Assembly: GCA_965261645.1 (NCBI GenBank)
Contig: CBDHDJ010000002.1
Coordinates: forward strand, 372,001 to 436,000
Length of the DNA stretch: 64,000 bases
DNA from: CBDHDJ01 sp965261645
GTDB taxonomy: Bacteria > Pseudomonadota > Alphaproteobacteria > SHVV01
Direction: 5' to 3'
Shown one piece after another: positions 26,356 through 37,825 of this stretch. How positions within the stretch are numbered: the stretch's first letter is position 1; every line of letters begins with the position of its first letter. A program made the translations under genes and the position numbers. The notes beneath the pieces were generated by a model. It had not been told where the DNA came from. It searched no databases and saw nothing but the letters and a program-made list of their open reading frames with translations.

Positions 26356-27520
26356 GGCGCTCCATCATCCCGATGAAGCGTTCGAACAGGTAGTGGCTAT
26401 CCTGCGGGCCGGGCGATGCCTCGGGGTGGTACTGCACGCCGAACACCGCTTTCCCCTCGACCGCCACGCCCTCGAGGCTGCCGTCGAACAGCGAGACATG
26501 CGTCGCCGCCACGCCCGCCGGAAGGGTGTCCGCCTCGACGACGAAGCCGTGATTCTGGCTGGTGATCTCGACCCGGCCGGTGGCGAGGTCCTTGACCGGG
26601 TGGTTGGCGCCGCGGTGGCCGCGCTGCATCTTCGTGGTCGTGGCGCCCAAGGCCAGCGCGAGCATCTGATGGCCGAGGCAAATACCAAACACGGGGATGT
26701 TGGTATCCAGGAGGCCGCGGATCATCGGCACGGCATAGCGGCCGGTGGCCGCCGGATCGCCGGGCCCGTTGGAGAGAAAGACGCCATCGGGCTGGTGCCC
26801 GAGAATGCTGTCGGCTGGCGCGTCGGCGGGCACCACGGTGACGCGGCAGCCGGCGCCCGCCAGGCAACGCAGGATGTTGTGCTTGATGCCGAAATCGACG
26901 GCGACGACGTGAAATTTGGGCGCTTCCTGAATGCCATAGCCCCGGCCCAGCGCCCAGCGCGCCTGCGTCCAACGATAGCTCTGCGCGCACGAGACCTCCT
27001 TGGCGAGGTCCATGCCCTCGAGGCCCGGCCAGGCGCGCGCCTCGGCCAGGAGGTTCTCGATGTCGGGGCCGCCCGGCACGTGACCCAGCGCGCCCGTCTG
27101 GGGCCCGCCGTCGCGAATGAGGCGGGTCAGCCGGCGCGTATCGATGCCGCTCAGGCCGACGAGTTCATGGCGCTTGAGCCAGGCGTCGAGATGCTGGGCG
27201 GCGCGGAAGTTGGAGGGCTCGGTGATCGGCATCCGCAGCACCAGGCCGCGCGCCGTCGGCGTCACCGTCTCGATGTCCTCCTCATTGGCGCCGACATTGC
27301 CGATGTGCGGGAAGGTGAAGGTGATGATCTGGCCGGCATAGGAGGGATCGGTGAGTATCTCCTGATAGCCCGTCATCGAGGTGTTGAAGCACACCTCGCC
27401 CACGGCGGTCCCCTCGGCGCCGAGACCCTGGCCCCAGATCACCGTGCCGTCGGCCAGCACCAATGCCGCCGAGGTCCTGGGCACCGGCGGCGTAGCGCTC
27501 GTCATCGATGCGTCAGCCAA
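26348..27520 (-). CDS. carA: Carbamoyl-phosphate synthase small subunit
   Basis: 390 residues. The N-terminal CPSase domain has LVLADGTVIWGQGLGAEGTA and FNTSMTGYQEILTDPSYAGQ; the class I glutamine amidotransferase domain has VFGICLGHQMLALALGA with the nucleophilic Cys and GVQYHPEASPGPQD with the catalytic His-Glu. It supplies ammonia from glutamine to CarB. Starts at codon 1 or 6 are possible. Its stop overlaps the carB remnant, not the functional carB. Confidence 0.96.
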   Translation of the reverse strand: MADASMTSATPPVPRTSAALVLADGTVIWGQGLGAEGTAVGEVCFNTSMTGYQEILTDPSYAGQIITFTFPHIGNVGANEEDIETVTPTARGLVLRMPITEPSNFRAAQHLDAWLKRHELVGLSGIDTRRLTRLIRDGGPQTGALGHVPGGPDIENLLAEARAWPGLEGMDLAKEVSCAQSYRWTQARWALGRGYGIQEAPKFHVVAVDFGIKHNILRCLAGAGCRVTVVPADAPADSILGHQPDGVFLSNGPGDPAATGRYAVPMIRGLLDTNIPVFGICLGHQMLALALGATTTKMQRGHRGANHPVKDLATGRVEITSQNHGFVVEADTLPAGVAATHVSLFDGSLEGVAVEGKAVFGVQYHPEASPGPQDSHYLFERFIGMMERHA

Positions 27521-27773
27521 AGGCTTGAGCTCCTGTCCTGAAGATCAGGGATCGGCCTGGATCCGGCCGGGGCAGGAGGCTCGGGCGGCCCTCGCAATCC
27601 TTGCGCGGCTCGCAGACGGGCCGCAAGATAAGCAACAATCGTGCCGCCGTCAAGGTCGTTCACAAAAGAATTTACGGTTGTTTTTCAATGACTTAGCTGC
27701 AATTTTCACGTTGCCATGAGGGCCGGCTTGGGTGTAGGATTTGCGCCCTCTCGGAACATCGAGCCCACCATCC

Positions 27774-28244
27774 ATGATGCGTGCCCGCCTTAGCGAGGCG
27801 TTGACATCCGCCATGAAGGCCAAGGACGCCCGCCGGGTTTCGACCCTGCGGCTGATCCTGGCTGCGCTCAAGGACCGCGACATCGCGGCGCGCACCGAGG
27901 GCAACAACCAGGGCCTTGGCGAGGAGGACCTCTTCAACATGCTCGCCACCATGGTGCGCCAGCGCCATGACAGCATCAAGCTCTACGAGAAAGGCAACCG
28001 GCAGGAACTGGCGGATCAGGAGCGCGAGGAAATCACCGTCATCGAGAGCTTTCTGCCCGAGAGCCTGAGCGAAGCGGAGGCGAAAGAGGTGAGCGAAAAG
28101 GTGATCGCCGATATCGGTGCCGCAAGCCTCAAGGACATGGGCCGCACCATGGCGGCGCTCAAGGAGCGCTACGCTGGGCGCATGGATTTCGGCAAAACGG
28201 CCGACATCGTCAAGCAACTGTTAACCCAGTCGGATGCAGGCTAA
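27774..28244 (+). CDS. GatB/YqeY domain protein
   Basis: 156 residues: MRARLSEALTSAMKAKDARR, STLRLILAALKDRDIAAR, YEKGNRQELADQEREEI and DMGRTMAALKERYAGRMDFG. This is the YqeY family, related to the C-terminal tRNA-binding domain of GatB; its role is thought to be tRNA-linked but is not firmly known. It lies between carA (divergent) and dnaG, the usual alphaproteobacterial place. The ATG at 27774 or 27777 can start it; the ribosome site is weak. Confidence 0.9.
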   Translation: MMRARLSEALTSAMKAKDARRVSTLRLILAALKDRDIAARTEGNNQGLGEEDLFNMLATMVRQRHDSIKLYEKGNRQELADQEREEITVIESFLPESLSEAEAKEVSEKVIADIGAASLKDMGRTMAALKERYAGRMDFGKTADIVKQLLTQSDAG

Positions 28245-28362
28245 GTTCGCGTGAGGGAAGGGCTCGGGCGGTGCGTGGGTGCGGGACGGGATGCAGGTCG
28301 TCGGGCCAGCCCCGCAAAGACGAATCGCCTGATCGGTAGAGGCCAGTTGGGGGCGGGCGCGC

Positions 28363-30180
28363 ATGGCGTTTCCTTCTCATATTCTTGACGATCTGCGCGA
28401 CCGCGTGCCGTTGTCCGATCTCGTCGGGCGGCGCGTCAAGCTGATCAAGCGTGGCCGTGAATTTACCGGCCTGTGCCCGTTCCACAACGAAAAGACACCG
28501 TCGTTCACGATCAGCGACGACAAGGGCTTCTATCACTGCTTCGGCTGTGGCGCCCATGGCAGCGTGTTCGATTTCCTGATGCGCACCGAAGGGCTCGGCT
28601 TCGTCGAAGCGGTCGAGAAGATCGCGGATCTGGCCGGGGTCAAGTTGCCGCCGCGCAGCGCCGAGGATCGCGAGCGGACCGAACAACGGATGGTTCTTCT
28701 TGACCTGACCGAGCTGGTGGCGGGCTGGTTCGAATCGCAGCTCGCCGGTCAGGGCGGCAAGCCGGCGCGGGACTATCTCGCCTCGCGAGGCCTCGACGAC
28801 GGGATGATCGAAAAATTCCGCGTCGGCTTCGCGCCGCCGAGCCGCACGGCCCTCAAGGAAGCCATGCTGGCCCGATCGGTGAACGAAGATGCGCTGATCG
28901 AGGCCGGCCTGCTGATCAAGCCCGAGGACGGCGGCGCGACCTACGATCGCTTCCGCAACCGGATCATCTTCCCGATCGCCGATCGGCGTGGCCGCGTCAT
29001 CGCGTTCGGCGGGCGCTCGCTCGGTGACGGCAAGCCCAAATACATCAACTCGCCGGACACGCCGCTGTTCCACAAGGGCCGCACGCTGTTCGGGCTGGCC
29101 CGTTCGCGCGAGGCGGCCCGGGCCGAGGCGAGCGTGGTGGTCGTCGAGGGCTATATGGATGTCATCGCGCTCGCGGCCGTGGGTCTCGATCACGCGGTCG
29201 CCCCCCTCGGCACCGCCATCACCGAGGACCAAATCTGCGAGCTTTGGCGCCTCGCGCCAGAGCCCGTGCTGTGCCTCGATGGCGACGAGGCTGGGCTGAG
29301 GGCTGCGGTGAGCGCGGCGGATCGCGCGCTGCCACTGCTTAAACCGGGCCACTCGCTCCGCTTCGCGCTATTGCCCGCGGGTGAGGATCCGGACAGCTTG
29401 GTGCGCCATGGCGGTGCGGGCGCGCTCAAACCCTTTCTCGACAACGCCTTACCGTTGGCCGACGTCCTGTGGCGCAACGCCGTGAACCGGCGAACGCTCG
29501 ATACGCCCGAGCGGCGGGCGGCGCTCGAGCGGGAATTGAGCGAATTGGTCGGGCGCATCGGCGATGCCACAGTGCGCGGCTATTACCGCGAATACGTCAA
29601 CCAGCGGCTCGGCGACATGTTTGGCGACCGGCGCAACTCGGCAGCTCCACGGTCGGGCACGCCAGGACGGCGCCGGGACGGGCGGGGCTTCGGCCGGCGA
29701 CTGGCCGGCCCCAAGGAGGGCCCGAGCTACCGTCGGGAGCGGCTGCTCGCCGTGACGATTTTGCACCATCCCGAGTTGTTGGACCGCCTCGCCGAGGACT
29801 TTGCCGAAGTGCCGCTCACCGACGCAGCACTTGACGGACTGCGCACGGCTATCCTAGAAATTGCCGGCTCCGTGGCGGACCTTGACTCAGCGGCACTCAA
29901 ATATCACCTTACTGACAGGGGTTATGCGGCGATTCTGGAAAAGATCGCCGGCCCGGAGGTTGTCGCGTTGGAACGTTTCGCCCGGCCGGAGGCCGACCTG
30001 ATGGATGCCCAAATGGGCTGGGTGCATACGCTCGCACGGCATCAGCGGGCGGTGAACCTGCCTGTGGAGTTGGAAGCGGCGGGGCGCAACTTTGGGGCCG
30101 ATTCCAGTAGCGAGACCAAGACCCGCCTTTCGGTGCTCATCAAGCGCGAGGATGAGTTGCCTGAGGGTAGCGAGGTCTAA
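28363..30180 (+). CDS. dnaG: DNA primase
   Basis: 605 residues. The CHC2 zinc finger shows C38, H41, C59 and C62 (FTGLCPFHNEKTPSF, GFYHCFGCGAHG). The catalytic core has YINSPDTPLFHKGRTLFG and the TOPRIM motifs VVVVEGYMDVIAL and CLDGDEAGLRAA. The C-terminal part would contact DnaB helicase. It makes RNA primers for replication and precedes rpoD as in most bacteria's macromolecular synthesis region. Confidence 0.97.
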   Translation: MAFPSHILDDLRDRVPLSDLVGRRVKLIKRGREFTGLCPFHNEKTPSFTISDDKGFYHCFGCGAHGSVFDFLMRTEGLGFVEAVEKIADLAGVKLPPRSAEDRERTEQRMVLLDLTELVAGWFESQLAGQGGKPARDYLASRGLDDGMIEKFRVGFAPPSRTALKEAMLARSVNEDALIEAGLLIKPEDGGATYDRFRNRIIFPIADRRGRVIAFGGRSLGDGKPKYINSPDTPLFHKGRTLFGLARSREAARAEASVVVVEGYMDVIALAAVGLDHAVAPLGTAITEDQICELWRLAPEPVLCLDGDEAGLRAAVSAADRALPLLKPGHSLRFALLPAGEDPDSLVRHGGAGALKPFLDNALPLADVLWRNAVNRRTLDTPERRAALERELSELVGRIGDATVRGYYREYVNQRLGDMFGDRRNSAAPRSGTPGRRRDGRGFGRRLAGPKEGPSYRRERLLAVTILHHPELLDRLAEDFAEVPLTDAALDGLRTAILEIAGSVADLDSAALKYHLTDRGYAAILEKIAGPEVVALERFARPEADLMDAQMGWVHTLARHQRAVNLPVELEAAGRNFGADSSSETKTRLSVLIKREDELPEGSEV

Positions 30181-30302
30181 CTCGAGCAGTTCGGCGTTGC
30201 GTCTGGGCCGAAAGTCACGCTGTAGGCGTGGCCGAGAAGTAAAGCGCCGGGTGATCCAGCGCTAAAGGTTCAGCGGAGCACCGCGCGAGGAGCAGAGCAT
30301 AG

Positions 30303-32285
<1,983 letters not shown>

Positions 32286-32313
32286 CGCCCGCGAAAGCGC
32301 GCGAACTCAAGCG

Positions 32314-32337
32314 AAAGGCCGGGCGAGCGGCCTTTTT
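32314..32337 (+). terminator. Rho-independent terminator of rpoD
   Basis: AAGGCCG and CGGCCTT form a seven-pair stem around a six-base loop, followed by a T run (TTTTT), about 30 bases after the rpoD stop. Confidence 0.85.
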
Positions 32338-32372
32338 GCTGCGGCATGCCGGGAGGTGCGCTACCTTGGGGC

Positions 32373-32449
32373 GGGCCGGTAGTTCAACTGGTTAGAACCC
32401 ACCGCTCATAACGGTGTAGTTGCAGGTTCGAGTCCTGCCCGGCCCACCA
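32373..32449 (+). tRNA. tRNA with CAT anticodon, probably tRNA-Ile2
   Basis: 77 bases with acceptor stem GGGCCGG/CCGGCCC, anticodon stem CACCG/CGGTG with loop CTCATAA (CAT), T arm CAGGTTCGAGTCCTG and encoded CCA. The ACCGCTCATAACGGT anticodon arm is typical of the alphaproteobacterial isoleucine tRNA whose C34 is modified to lysidine, and its place beside rpoD agrees. An elongator Met identity cannot be formally excluded. A decayed recombinase element begins within 200 bases. Confidence 0.9.
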
Positions 32450-32640
32450 CTCTTTCCCATTCGAAACGGCAGCCAGACTGGCAAACACGCGCAGAGGCCG
32501 CGGTTCCGGGGGCTTTGGGGTGGCCGGCGCTTGGCTGAGACCCGGGACCGGAAACAATATCGCCGAAGAAGTGCAATAGTCTCCGTTGGCACTTTTCGGC
32601 AGCCAGACTGTGTGATTTCCGGGTGGAGCCCGGCGGAAGG

Positions 32641-34322
32641 CTATCCGAGATTTTCGAGCCGTTCAGCCTGGTCTTGCCAGGCGAATGGCAGGGAAGACAG
32701 ACGTCTCAGCCGATAGACGGTCACGTCTTCCGCCTGCCGACCCTTGAAAATGTCCTCGACAATTCTCGGTGACAGAAACGCCAGATGGAGAACCCGGCTG
32801 ATCTCATGCTCGTTGATCTTCTGGCGTCTGGCGATTTGCCGAACCGTGCACGCCTCGCCCGAGGTCAGCTGGTCGAACCATAGATGGGCCTGAGCAATCA
32901 GGCGGCAAAGATCAGGGTCGACGTTACAAGTCTCGGCGCCTGGGCCATCGATGATCATCTTGGTTTCCACGCCTCGCCGCCGGAGACGGATGGGGACACG
33001 AATGGAAGCGGAGCCCTGATCATCACAGTTGGGGAGGTCGAAGAGCCGGTTCAACGCGGGTTTGTGAAGGATCAAGACGATTGAAGTCGGTGTGAGGTCG
33101 ATGCGTTGGATGGTGGTATGCAGGAGGCGGCGTTTTTCTTCTGGTGGGCCATTCGAAAGCTGATCGCTGAGGCAGGTCGCCCGGGCCTTCAGCCTGGTTA
33201 GTGCGGCGATGCCAGGTTCCTCCGGGCTCATGAGGTCCATCAATCGGGACTGGCTCCGGTACAAGTCCGAAAGAGACGCCGTCACCACATGCTCCAGCGT
33301 CCTGGCGGGTATTCGCCACCCTCCCGCATTCTGGTGCGCCCCATGCATCAGATGCTTGGAGATGTAGTAGCCGTACCGCCTGCCATGTGTATGGGCCTGG
33401 AGAGATAGAGAGGGTCGCCGTTTTCGTCGAAGATCTTCCCAATCAGGAGAAACGAACTTCTGACGTTGGTCTTGCTGGTTCGCCCAACGGCATTTTGGGC
33501 CAAGCGGTGCTGGACCGCCTGCCATGTATCCGGATCCACTATGGCAGCGTGCTCTCCGGGATAGGTCTCGCCCTTGTGAGGGATGCGCCCGATGTAAATG
33601 GGGTTGGCCAGAAGCTGGTAGAGATTACCCCGTGAGAACGGCTTCCCTCCTGTCCGTTTGCCGCTTTTGTGGACCCGTCGCTTGGTGACGATCCCAAGGC
33701 GGTCCAGTTCGTCCTGCAGCCGCCGGACTGTCCCTAGTTCGACGTAGAGCCGGAAGATCCGGTCGACGGCGTCGGCCTCTATCCGGGTGGCCACCAATTT
33801 TCGGTCTTTGACATCGTATCCCAAGTGCACCGGTCCACCCATCCACATCCCCTTCATCTTGGAGGCCGCGATCTTGTCGCGGATACGCTCGGCCGTGACC
33901 TCACGTTCGAACTGGGCAAAGGAGAGCAGCACGTTCAACGTCAGGCGTCCCATAGAGTTGGCGGTGTTGAACTGCTGGGTGACGGAGACGAAGGAGACCC
34001 GGCGGGCATCGAACGTCTCGATGATCCCGGTGAAGTCCGTGAGCGAGCGGGTCAGGCGGTCCACCTTATAGACAACGACCAGATCGACCTCCCCCCTCTC
34101 GATATCGGCCAGCAGGTCCTGCAAGGCGGAGCGTTCCATGGTCCCGCCGGAGAGGCCGGCGTCGTCGTAGCGTTTCCGCTGGATGACCCAGCCCTGGCCG
34201 CGCTGGGATTGGACGTAGGCCTCGCAGGCCTAACGCTGGCCGTCGAGGCTGTTGAATTCCTGCTCCAGCCCCTCCTCCGTGGACTTCCGGGTGTAGATGG
34301 CGCAACGGACGCGCTTGCTCAT
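32641..34322 (-). pseudogene. Serine recombinase gene with nonsense and frameshift mutations
   Basis: The gene starts MSKRVRCAIYTRKSTEEGLE with the catalytic Ser, but after EFNSLDGQR a TAG (34230-34232) replaces the usual Glu codon. The frame then continues through VVYKVDRLTRSLTDF and a recombinase domain (GYDVKDRKLVATRIEADAV) until about 33400, where a frameshift (GDPLYLSRPIHMAGG versus the expected SHTHGRRYRYY) moves the rest into another frame. That rest carries YYISKHLM, LRRRGVETKMIIDGP and a helix-turn-helix (RQIARRQKINEHEISRVLHL). It is likely inactive and was probably the integrase of an element beside the tRNA. Confidence 0.85.
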
Positions 34323-34762
34323 AGTCCGAAGAACCTTGGGCCCGACCAGCGGGCACCCGTGATGACATGGGCGATTCTGGAGAGCGATCGATAGGTCTTG
34401 CTCTCGTAGAGGAACCCCTTCTCCAGCACCTCTATCGTATGGGTCACGCCGTGCCATTCGCGGACGAGGCGCGTGCCGGGCGAGAGGGCCTTGGACCGGC
34501 ATTGAGCTTGTGTCGATTTGGACGTTTTCTCCCTGGAAACCGCCCCGGCGCGCAACTTTCGTCGGACCATCGCCTTCAAACCACCGAACGCCCTTGCCTG
34601 CACCCGATAGGCAGCGCTGTATTCCAGCAATCGGCGGCTCAGGCCCTTGGGCGGCGGCCGGCCGTAGTGCTTTTCCCAGAGCCCGATTAGTTCCCCGCGC
34701 GTGAGACCGGGGATCGCCGAGAGTTCCTCAGCGATCCTGTCCTCATCGGTATGGCGGTTCAT
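34319..34762 (-). CDS. DUF2924 domain protein
   Basis: 147 residues: TRGELIGLWEKHYGRPPPKG, LSRRLLEYSAAYRVQARAFG, then PGTRLVREWHGVTHTIEVLE and GFLYESKTYRSLSRIAHVIT. DUF2924 proteins are regularly encoded just upstream of serine recombinases of this type in alphaproteobacterial prophages and integrated elements, as here (ATGA overlap with the recombinase start). Function is unknown; a helper or regulator of recombination is possible. The frame is intact although its partner is broken. Confidence 0.85.
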   Translation of the reverse strand: MNRHTDEDRIAEELSAIPGLTRGELIGLWEKHYGRPPPKGLSRRLLEYSAAYRVQARAFGGLKAMVRRKLRAGAVSREKTSKSTQAQCRSKALSPGTRLVREWHGVTHTIEVLEKGFLYESKTYRSLSRIAHVITGARWSGPRFFGL

Positions 34763-34965
34763 CGTTCGGCGGTCGTGTAGACGGTGACGCCCTTTTCGCT
34801 CTTCCCCCGCCGGATGTTGTGGTCCTTCTTGCGGAGCCCCGACAGCGCCGCGCGGACGCTATGGGGTTGCCAGCCGGTTGCCTTCTGCAGCTGCGCCACG
34901 GTGGCGCCCTGTTGCCGCCCGAGCAGCTTCAGGACGGCGTCTGTCTTGGTGGCTTTGGTGGCCAT
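34759..34965 (-). CDS. DUF3489 domain protein
   Basis: 68 residues from the ATG at 34963-34965, which has a perfect GGAGG site upstream. TDAVLKLLGRQQGATVAQLQ followed by ATGWQPHSVRAALSGLRKK is a winged-helix or HTH-like DUF3489 domain, suggesting DNA binding. It overlaps the DUF2924 gene (ATGA). The trio DUF3489-DUF2924-recombinase is a recurring module, and this small protein is likely its regulator. Confidence 0.85.
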   Translation of the reverse strand: MATKATKTDAVLKLLGRQQGATVAQLQKATGWQPHSVRAALSGLRKKDHNIRRGKSEKGVTVYTTAER

Positions 34966-35072
34966 GTATACCTCCATGATCCCGCGCCCGCGCCATGCCG
35001 GCGCTGTCACCGCTCAAAGCCCGGGAGGCGTGGCGCCAGCAACCGGGCGGGCGGTGTTGGAGGTCTTTCGGG

Positions 35073-35614
35073 GGCATTGACACGTTAACTGCCGCGTTCG
35101 GCACGATTGGATCGTGATCTGGATCAGGCAGCACACCAGCCTTGATTCCAGACAGCGAACGTCTCGGTTCGAAACGCCTTGAAAATGCGGCGGGGTAAAA
35201 GATGGCACTGGACGTAGAAAGCGTTGTAGACGGCGGCGTGGATTGAAAGGAACCGTTGGGCGGATCCAGGTGAATTAAACCGCTGTTGTTTTCGTTCGCG
35301 TCGACGTACCGGCTGGTGTGAATTCTCGGCTCGATTGTTTGCCCGCAATCCCTGATCGTGAATAGCGGTAAGTCGCTCTTTGCGGATCGCAACAGCGTAG
35401 GATTTGAGCTTGTCCGTGGTAATACGCTTCGGCGCAAAGCCCTGCTTCTTCAGCAGCTTCCGCAGCAACCTCTGCGCCGATCGGGCGCAGCGTCGTGGCT
35501 GGACCAGGCAGTCGAGAACTTCACCTTCGTCGTCGACCGCCCGCCACAGCCAATGTCTTCGGCCGCGGATCCTGATGACCATTTCGTCAAGGTGCCAACG
35601 AGCACTGGCACGTG
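35073..35614 (-). mobile_element. IS6-family copy A, 5' truncated
   Basis: The right end has the IS6-type terminal repeat GGCATTGACACGTTAAC at 35073. The minus strand encodes the C-terminal 150 or so residues of the transposase (35124-35582: RRHWLWRAVDDEGEV, TTDKLKSYA, NNRAENSHQPVRRRERKQ). The left part is missing, replaced at 35615 by the start of copy B on the other strand. Inactive remnant. Confidence 0.88.
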
Positions 35615-35937
35615 GGCATTGACACGTTAAGTAGGTGGCCGGACCGGGCAGGGGCCGCTACCGTCGGCGTATGACGCCAATTTCTTTCAAGCGACATCGT
35701 TTTTCGCCAGAGATCATCCAGCATGCGGTCTGGCTCTATGCTCGGTTCACGCTGTCATTTCGCGATGTCGAGGATCTGCTGGCCGAGCGCGGTATCGATG
35801 TCTCGAGCGAAACGGTGCGACGCTGGTTTCTGAAATTCGGGCGCCTGATCTCAGGCAATCTTCGCCGCAGTCGTCCAAGTGCCAGTGCTCGTTGGCACCT
35901 TGACGAAACGGTCATCAGGATCCGCGGGGCATTGACA
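35615..35937 (+). mobile_element. IS6-family copy B, 3' truncated
   Basis: This copy begins with GGCATTGACACGTTAA at 35615 and encodes the N-terminal half of the transposase (from ATG 35671: MTPISFKRHRFSPEIIQHAV to WHLDETVIRIRG) before running into the terminus of copy C at 35938. Copies A and B share about 45 bases around the break point (the WHLDE region), so together they look like one element split by an inversion-type rearrangement. Confidence 0.88.
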
Positions 35938-36730
35938 GGTTAACTGCCGCGTTCGGCACAATTGGATCGTGATCTGGATCAGGCAGCACACCAGCCTTGA
36001 TTCCAGACAGCGAACGTCTCGGCTCGAAACGCCTTGAAAATGCGGCGGGGTAAAAGATGGCGCTGGACGTAGAAAGCGTTGTAGACGGCGGCGTGGATTG
36101 AAAGGAACCGTTGGGCGGATCCCGGTGAATTGAACCGCCGTTGTTTTCGTTCGCGTCGACGTACCGGCTGGTGTGAATTCTCGGCTCGATTGTTCGCCCG
36201 CAATCCCTGATCGTGAATAGCGGTAAGTCGCTCTTTGCGGATCGCAACAGCGTAGGATTTGAGCTTGTCCGTGGTAATACGCTTCGGCGCAAAGCCCTGC
36301 TTCTTCAGCAGCTTCCGCAGCAACCTCTGCGCCGATCGGGCGCAGCGTCGTGGCTGGACCAGGCAGTCGAGAACTTCACCTTCGTCGTCGACCGCCCGCC
36401 ACAGCCAATGTCTTCGGCCGCGGATCCTGATGACCATTTCGTCAAGGTGCCAACGGGCACTGGCACGTGGACGGCTGCGGCGAAGATTGCCTGAGATCAG
36501 GCGCCCGAATTTCAGAAACCAGCGACGCACCGTCTCGTTCGAGACATCGATACCGCGCTCGGCCAGCAGGTCCTCGACATCGCGAAATGACAGCGTGAAC
36601 CGAGCATAGAGCCAGACCGCATGCTGGATGATCTCTGGCGAAAAACGATGGCGCTTGAAAGAAATTGGCGTCATACGCCGACGGTAGCGGCCCCTGCCCG
36701 ATCCGGCCACCAACTTAACGTGTCAATGCC
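35938..36730 (-). mobile_element. IS6-family copy C, full length
   Basis: About 793 bases between GGCATTGACAGGTTAAC (35938) and TTAACGTGTCAATGCC (ends 36730). It encodes an intact transposase. The flanks atccgcgg and caggtagc do not form an 8-base target duplication, so at least one side has been exchanged with another copy, as happens in IS6-type replicative recombination. Confidence 0.92.
35979..36674 (-). CDS. IS6-family transposase (copy C)
   Basis: 231 residues from the ATG at 36672-36674. An N-terminal zinc/HTH-like region (SFRDVEDLLAERGIDVSNET) precedes the DDE core: WHLDEMVIRIRGRRHWLWRA, TTDKLKSYAVAIRKE and NNRAENSHQPVRRRERKQRR. It appears intact, and near-identical copies occur at 36968 and 43916 and on the minus strand at 47670. 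Confidence 0.94.
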   Translation of the reverse strand: MTPISFKRHRFSPEIIQHAVWLYARFTLSFRDVEDLLAERGIDVSNETVRRWFLKFGRLISGNLRRSRPRASARWHLDEMVIRIRGRRHWLWRAVDDEGEVLDCLVQPRRCARSAQRLLRKLLKKQGFAPKRITTDKLKSYAVAIRKERLTAIHDQGLRANNRAENSHQPVRRRERKQRRFNSPGSAQRFLSIHAAVYNAFYVQRHLLPRRIFKAFRAETFAVWNQGWCAA

Positions 36731-36785
36731 CAGGTAGCCAAGGGCTGAGTGCGGGCGCCGCTCGTTGTAGCTGTCGATGAAGCAC
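36731..36785 (-). pseudogene. IS3-family transposase C-terminal remnant
   Basis: The minus strand reads FIDSYNERRPHSALGYLG, the universally conserved end of IS3-family OrfB transposases. It is cut by IS6 copy C. The following 36786-36911 has no recognisable gene. Confidence 0.75.
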
Positions 36786-36911
36786 GGCGGGTACCACGCG
36801 ATGGCCGCTATAGGGTCAGGCCAGAGGTGTTCGGAATCAGGTTCAAACATTGGCGCCTATGAAGAAAGGTCCAGACGAGGGAAGGTCGACGAGCATCCGA
36901 TTAGGTGGCGG

Positions 36912-37714
36912 GGCATTGACACGTTAGGTCGGTGGCCGGATCGGGCAGGGGCCGCTACCGTCGGCGTATGACGCCAATTTCTTTCAAGCGACATCGTTTT
37001 TCACCAGAGATCATCCAGCATGCGGTCTGGCTCTATGCTCGGTTCACGCTGTCATTTCGCGATGTCGAGGATCTGCTGGCCGAGCGCGGTATCGATGTCT
37101 CGAACGAGACGGTGCGACGCTGGTTTCTGAAATCCGGGCGCCTGATCTCAGGCAATCTTCGCCGCAGCCGTCCACGTGCCAGTGCCCGTTGGCACCTTGA
37201 CGAAATGGTCATCAGAATCCGCGGCCGAAGACATTGGCTGTGGCGGGCGGTCGACGACGAAGGTGAAGTTCTCGACTTCCTGGTCCAGCCACGACGCTGC
37301 GCCCTATCGGCGCAGAGGTTGCTGCGGAAGCTGCTGAAGAAGCAGGGCTTTGCGCCGAAGCGTATTACCACGGACAAGCTCAAATCCTACGCTGTTGCGA
37401 TCCGCAAAGAGCGACTTACCGCTATTCACGATCAGGGATTGCGGGCGAACAATCGAGCCGAGAATTCACACCAGCCGGTACGTCGACGCGAACGAAAACA
37501 ACGGCGGTTCAATTCACCGGGATCCGCCCAACGGTTCCTTTCAATCCACGCCGCCGTCTACAACGCTTTCTACGTCCAGCGCCATCTTTTACCCCGCCGC
37601 ATTTTCAAGGCGTTTCGAGCCGAGACGTTCGCTGTCTGGAATCAAGGCTGGTGTGCTGCCTGATCCAGATCACGATCCAATCGTGCCGAACGCGGCAGTT
37701 AACCTGTCAATGCC
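36912..37714 (+). mobile_element. IS6-family copy D, full length
   Basis: 803 bases from GGCATTGACACGTTAGG to TTAACCTGTCAATGCC. Its transposase gene is intact. Flanks (ggtggcgg, atcgacat) do not match. The right end is about 110 bases from the start of the 5'-nucleotidase gene, so it probably displaced that gene's upstream region. Confidence 0.92.
36968..37663 (+). CDS. IS6-family transposase (copy D)
   Basis: 231 residues, the same protein as copy C apart from a few substitutions (for example FLKSGR for FLKFGR and CALSAQR for CARSAQR). The DDE motifs WHLDEM, TTDKLKSY and NNRAENSHQ are present, so it is likely functional. Confidence 0.94.
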   Translation: MTPISFKRHRFSPEIIQHAVWLYARFTLSFRDVEDLLAERGIDVSNETVRRWFLKSGRLISGNLRRSRPRASARWHLDEMVIRIRGRRHWLWRAVDDEGEVLDFLVQPRRCALSAQRLLRKLLKKQGFAPKRITTDKLKSYAVAIRKERLTAIHDQGLRANNRAENSHQPVRRRERKQRRFNSPGSAQRFLSIHAAVYNAFYVQRHLLPRRIFKAFRAETFAVWNQGWCAA

Positions 37715-37825
37715 ATCGACATGGATGGGCTTGCCGCCAGCGATGGGCGACAGTTTCACCGTGACAGCGCAGGCGTGCTCCGGCACTCTTGGCGACCGCC
37801 GCCGGAGGGATACGCGGACCGACCC

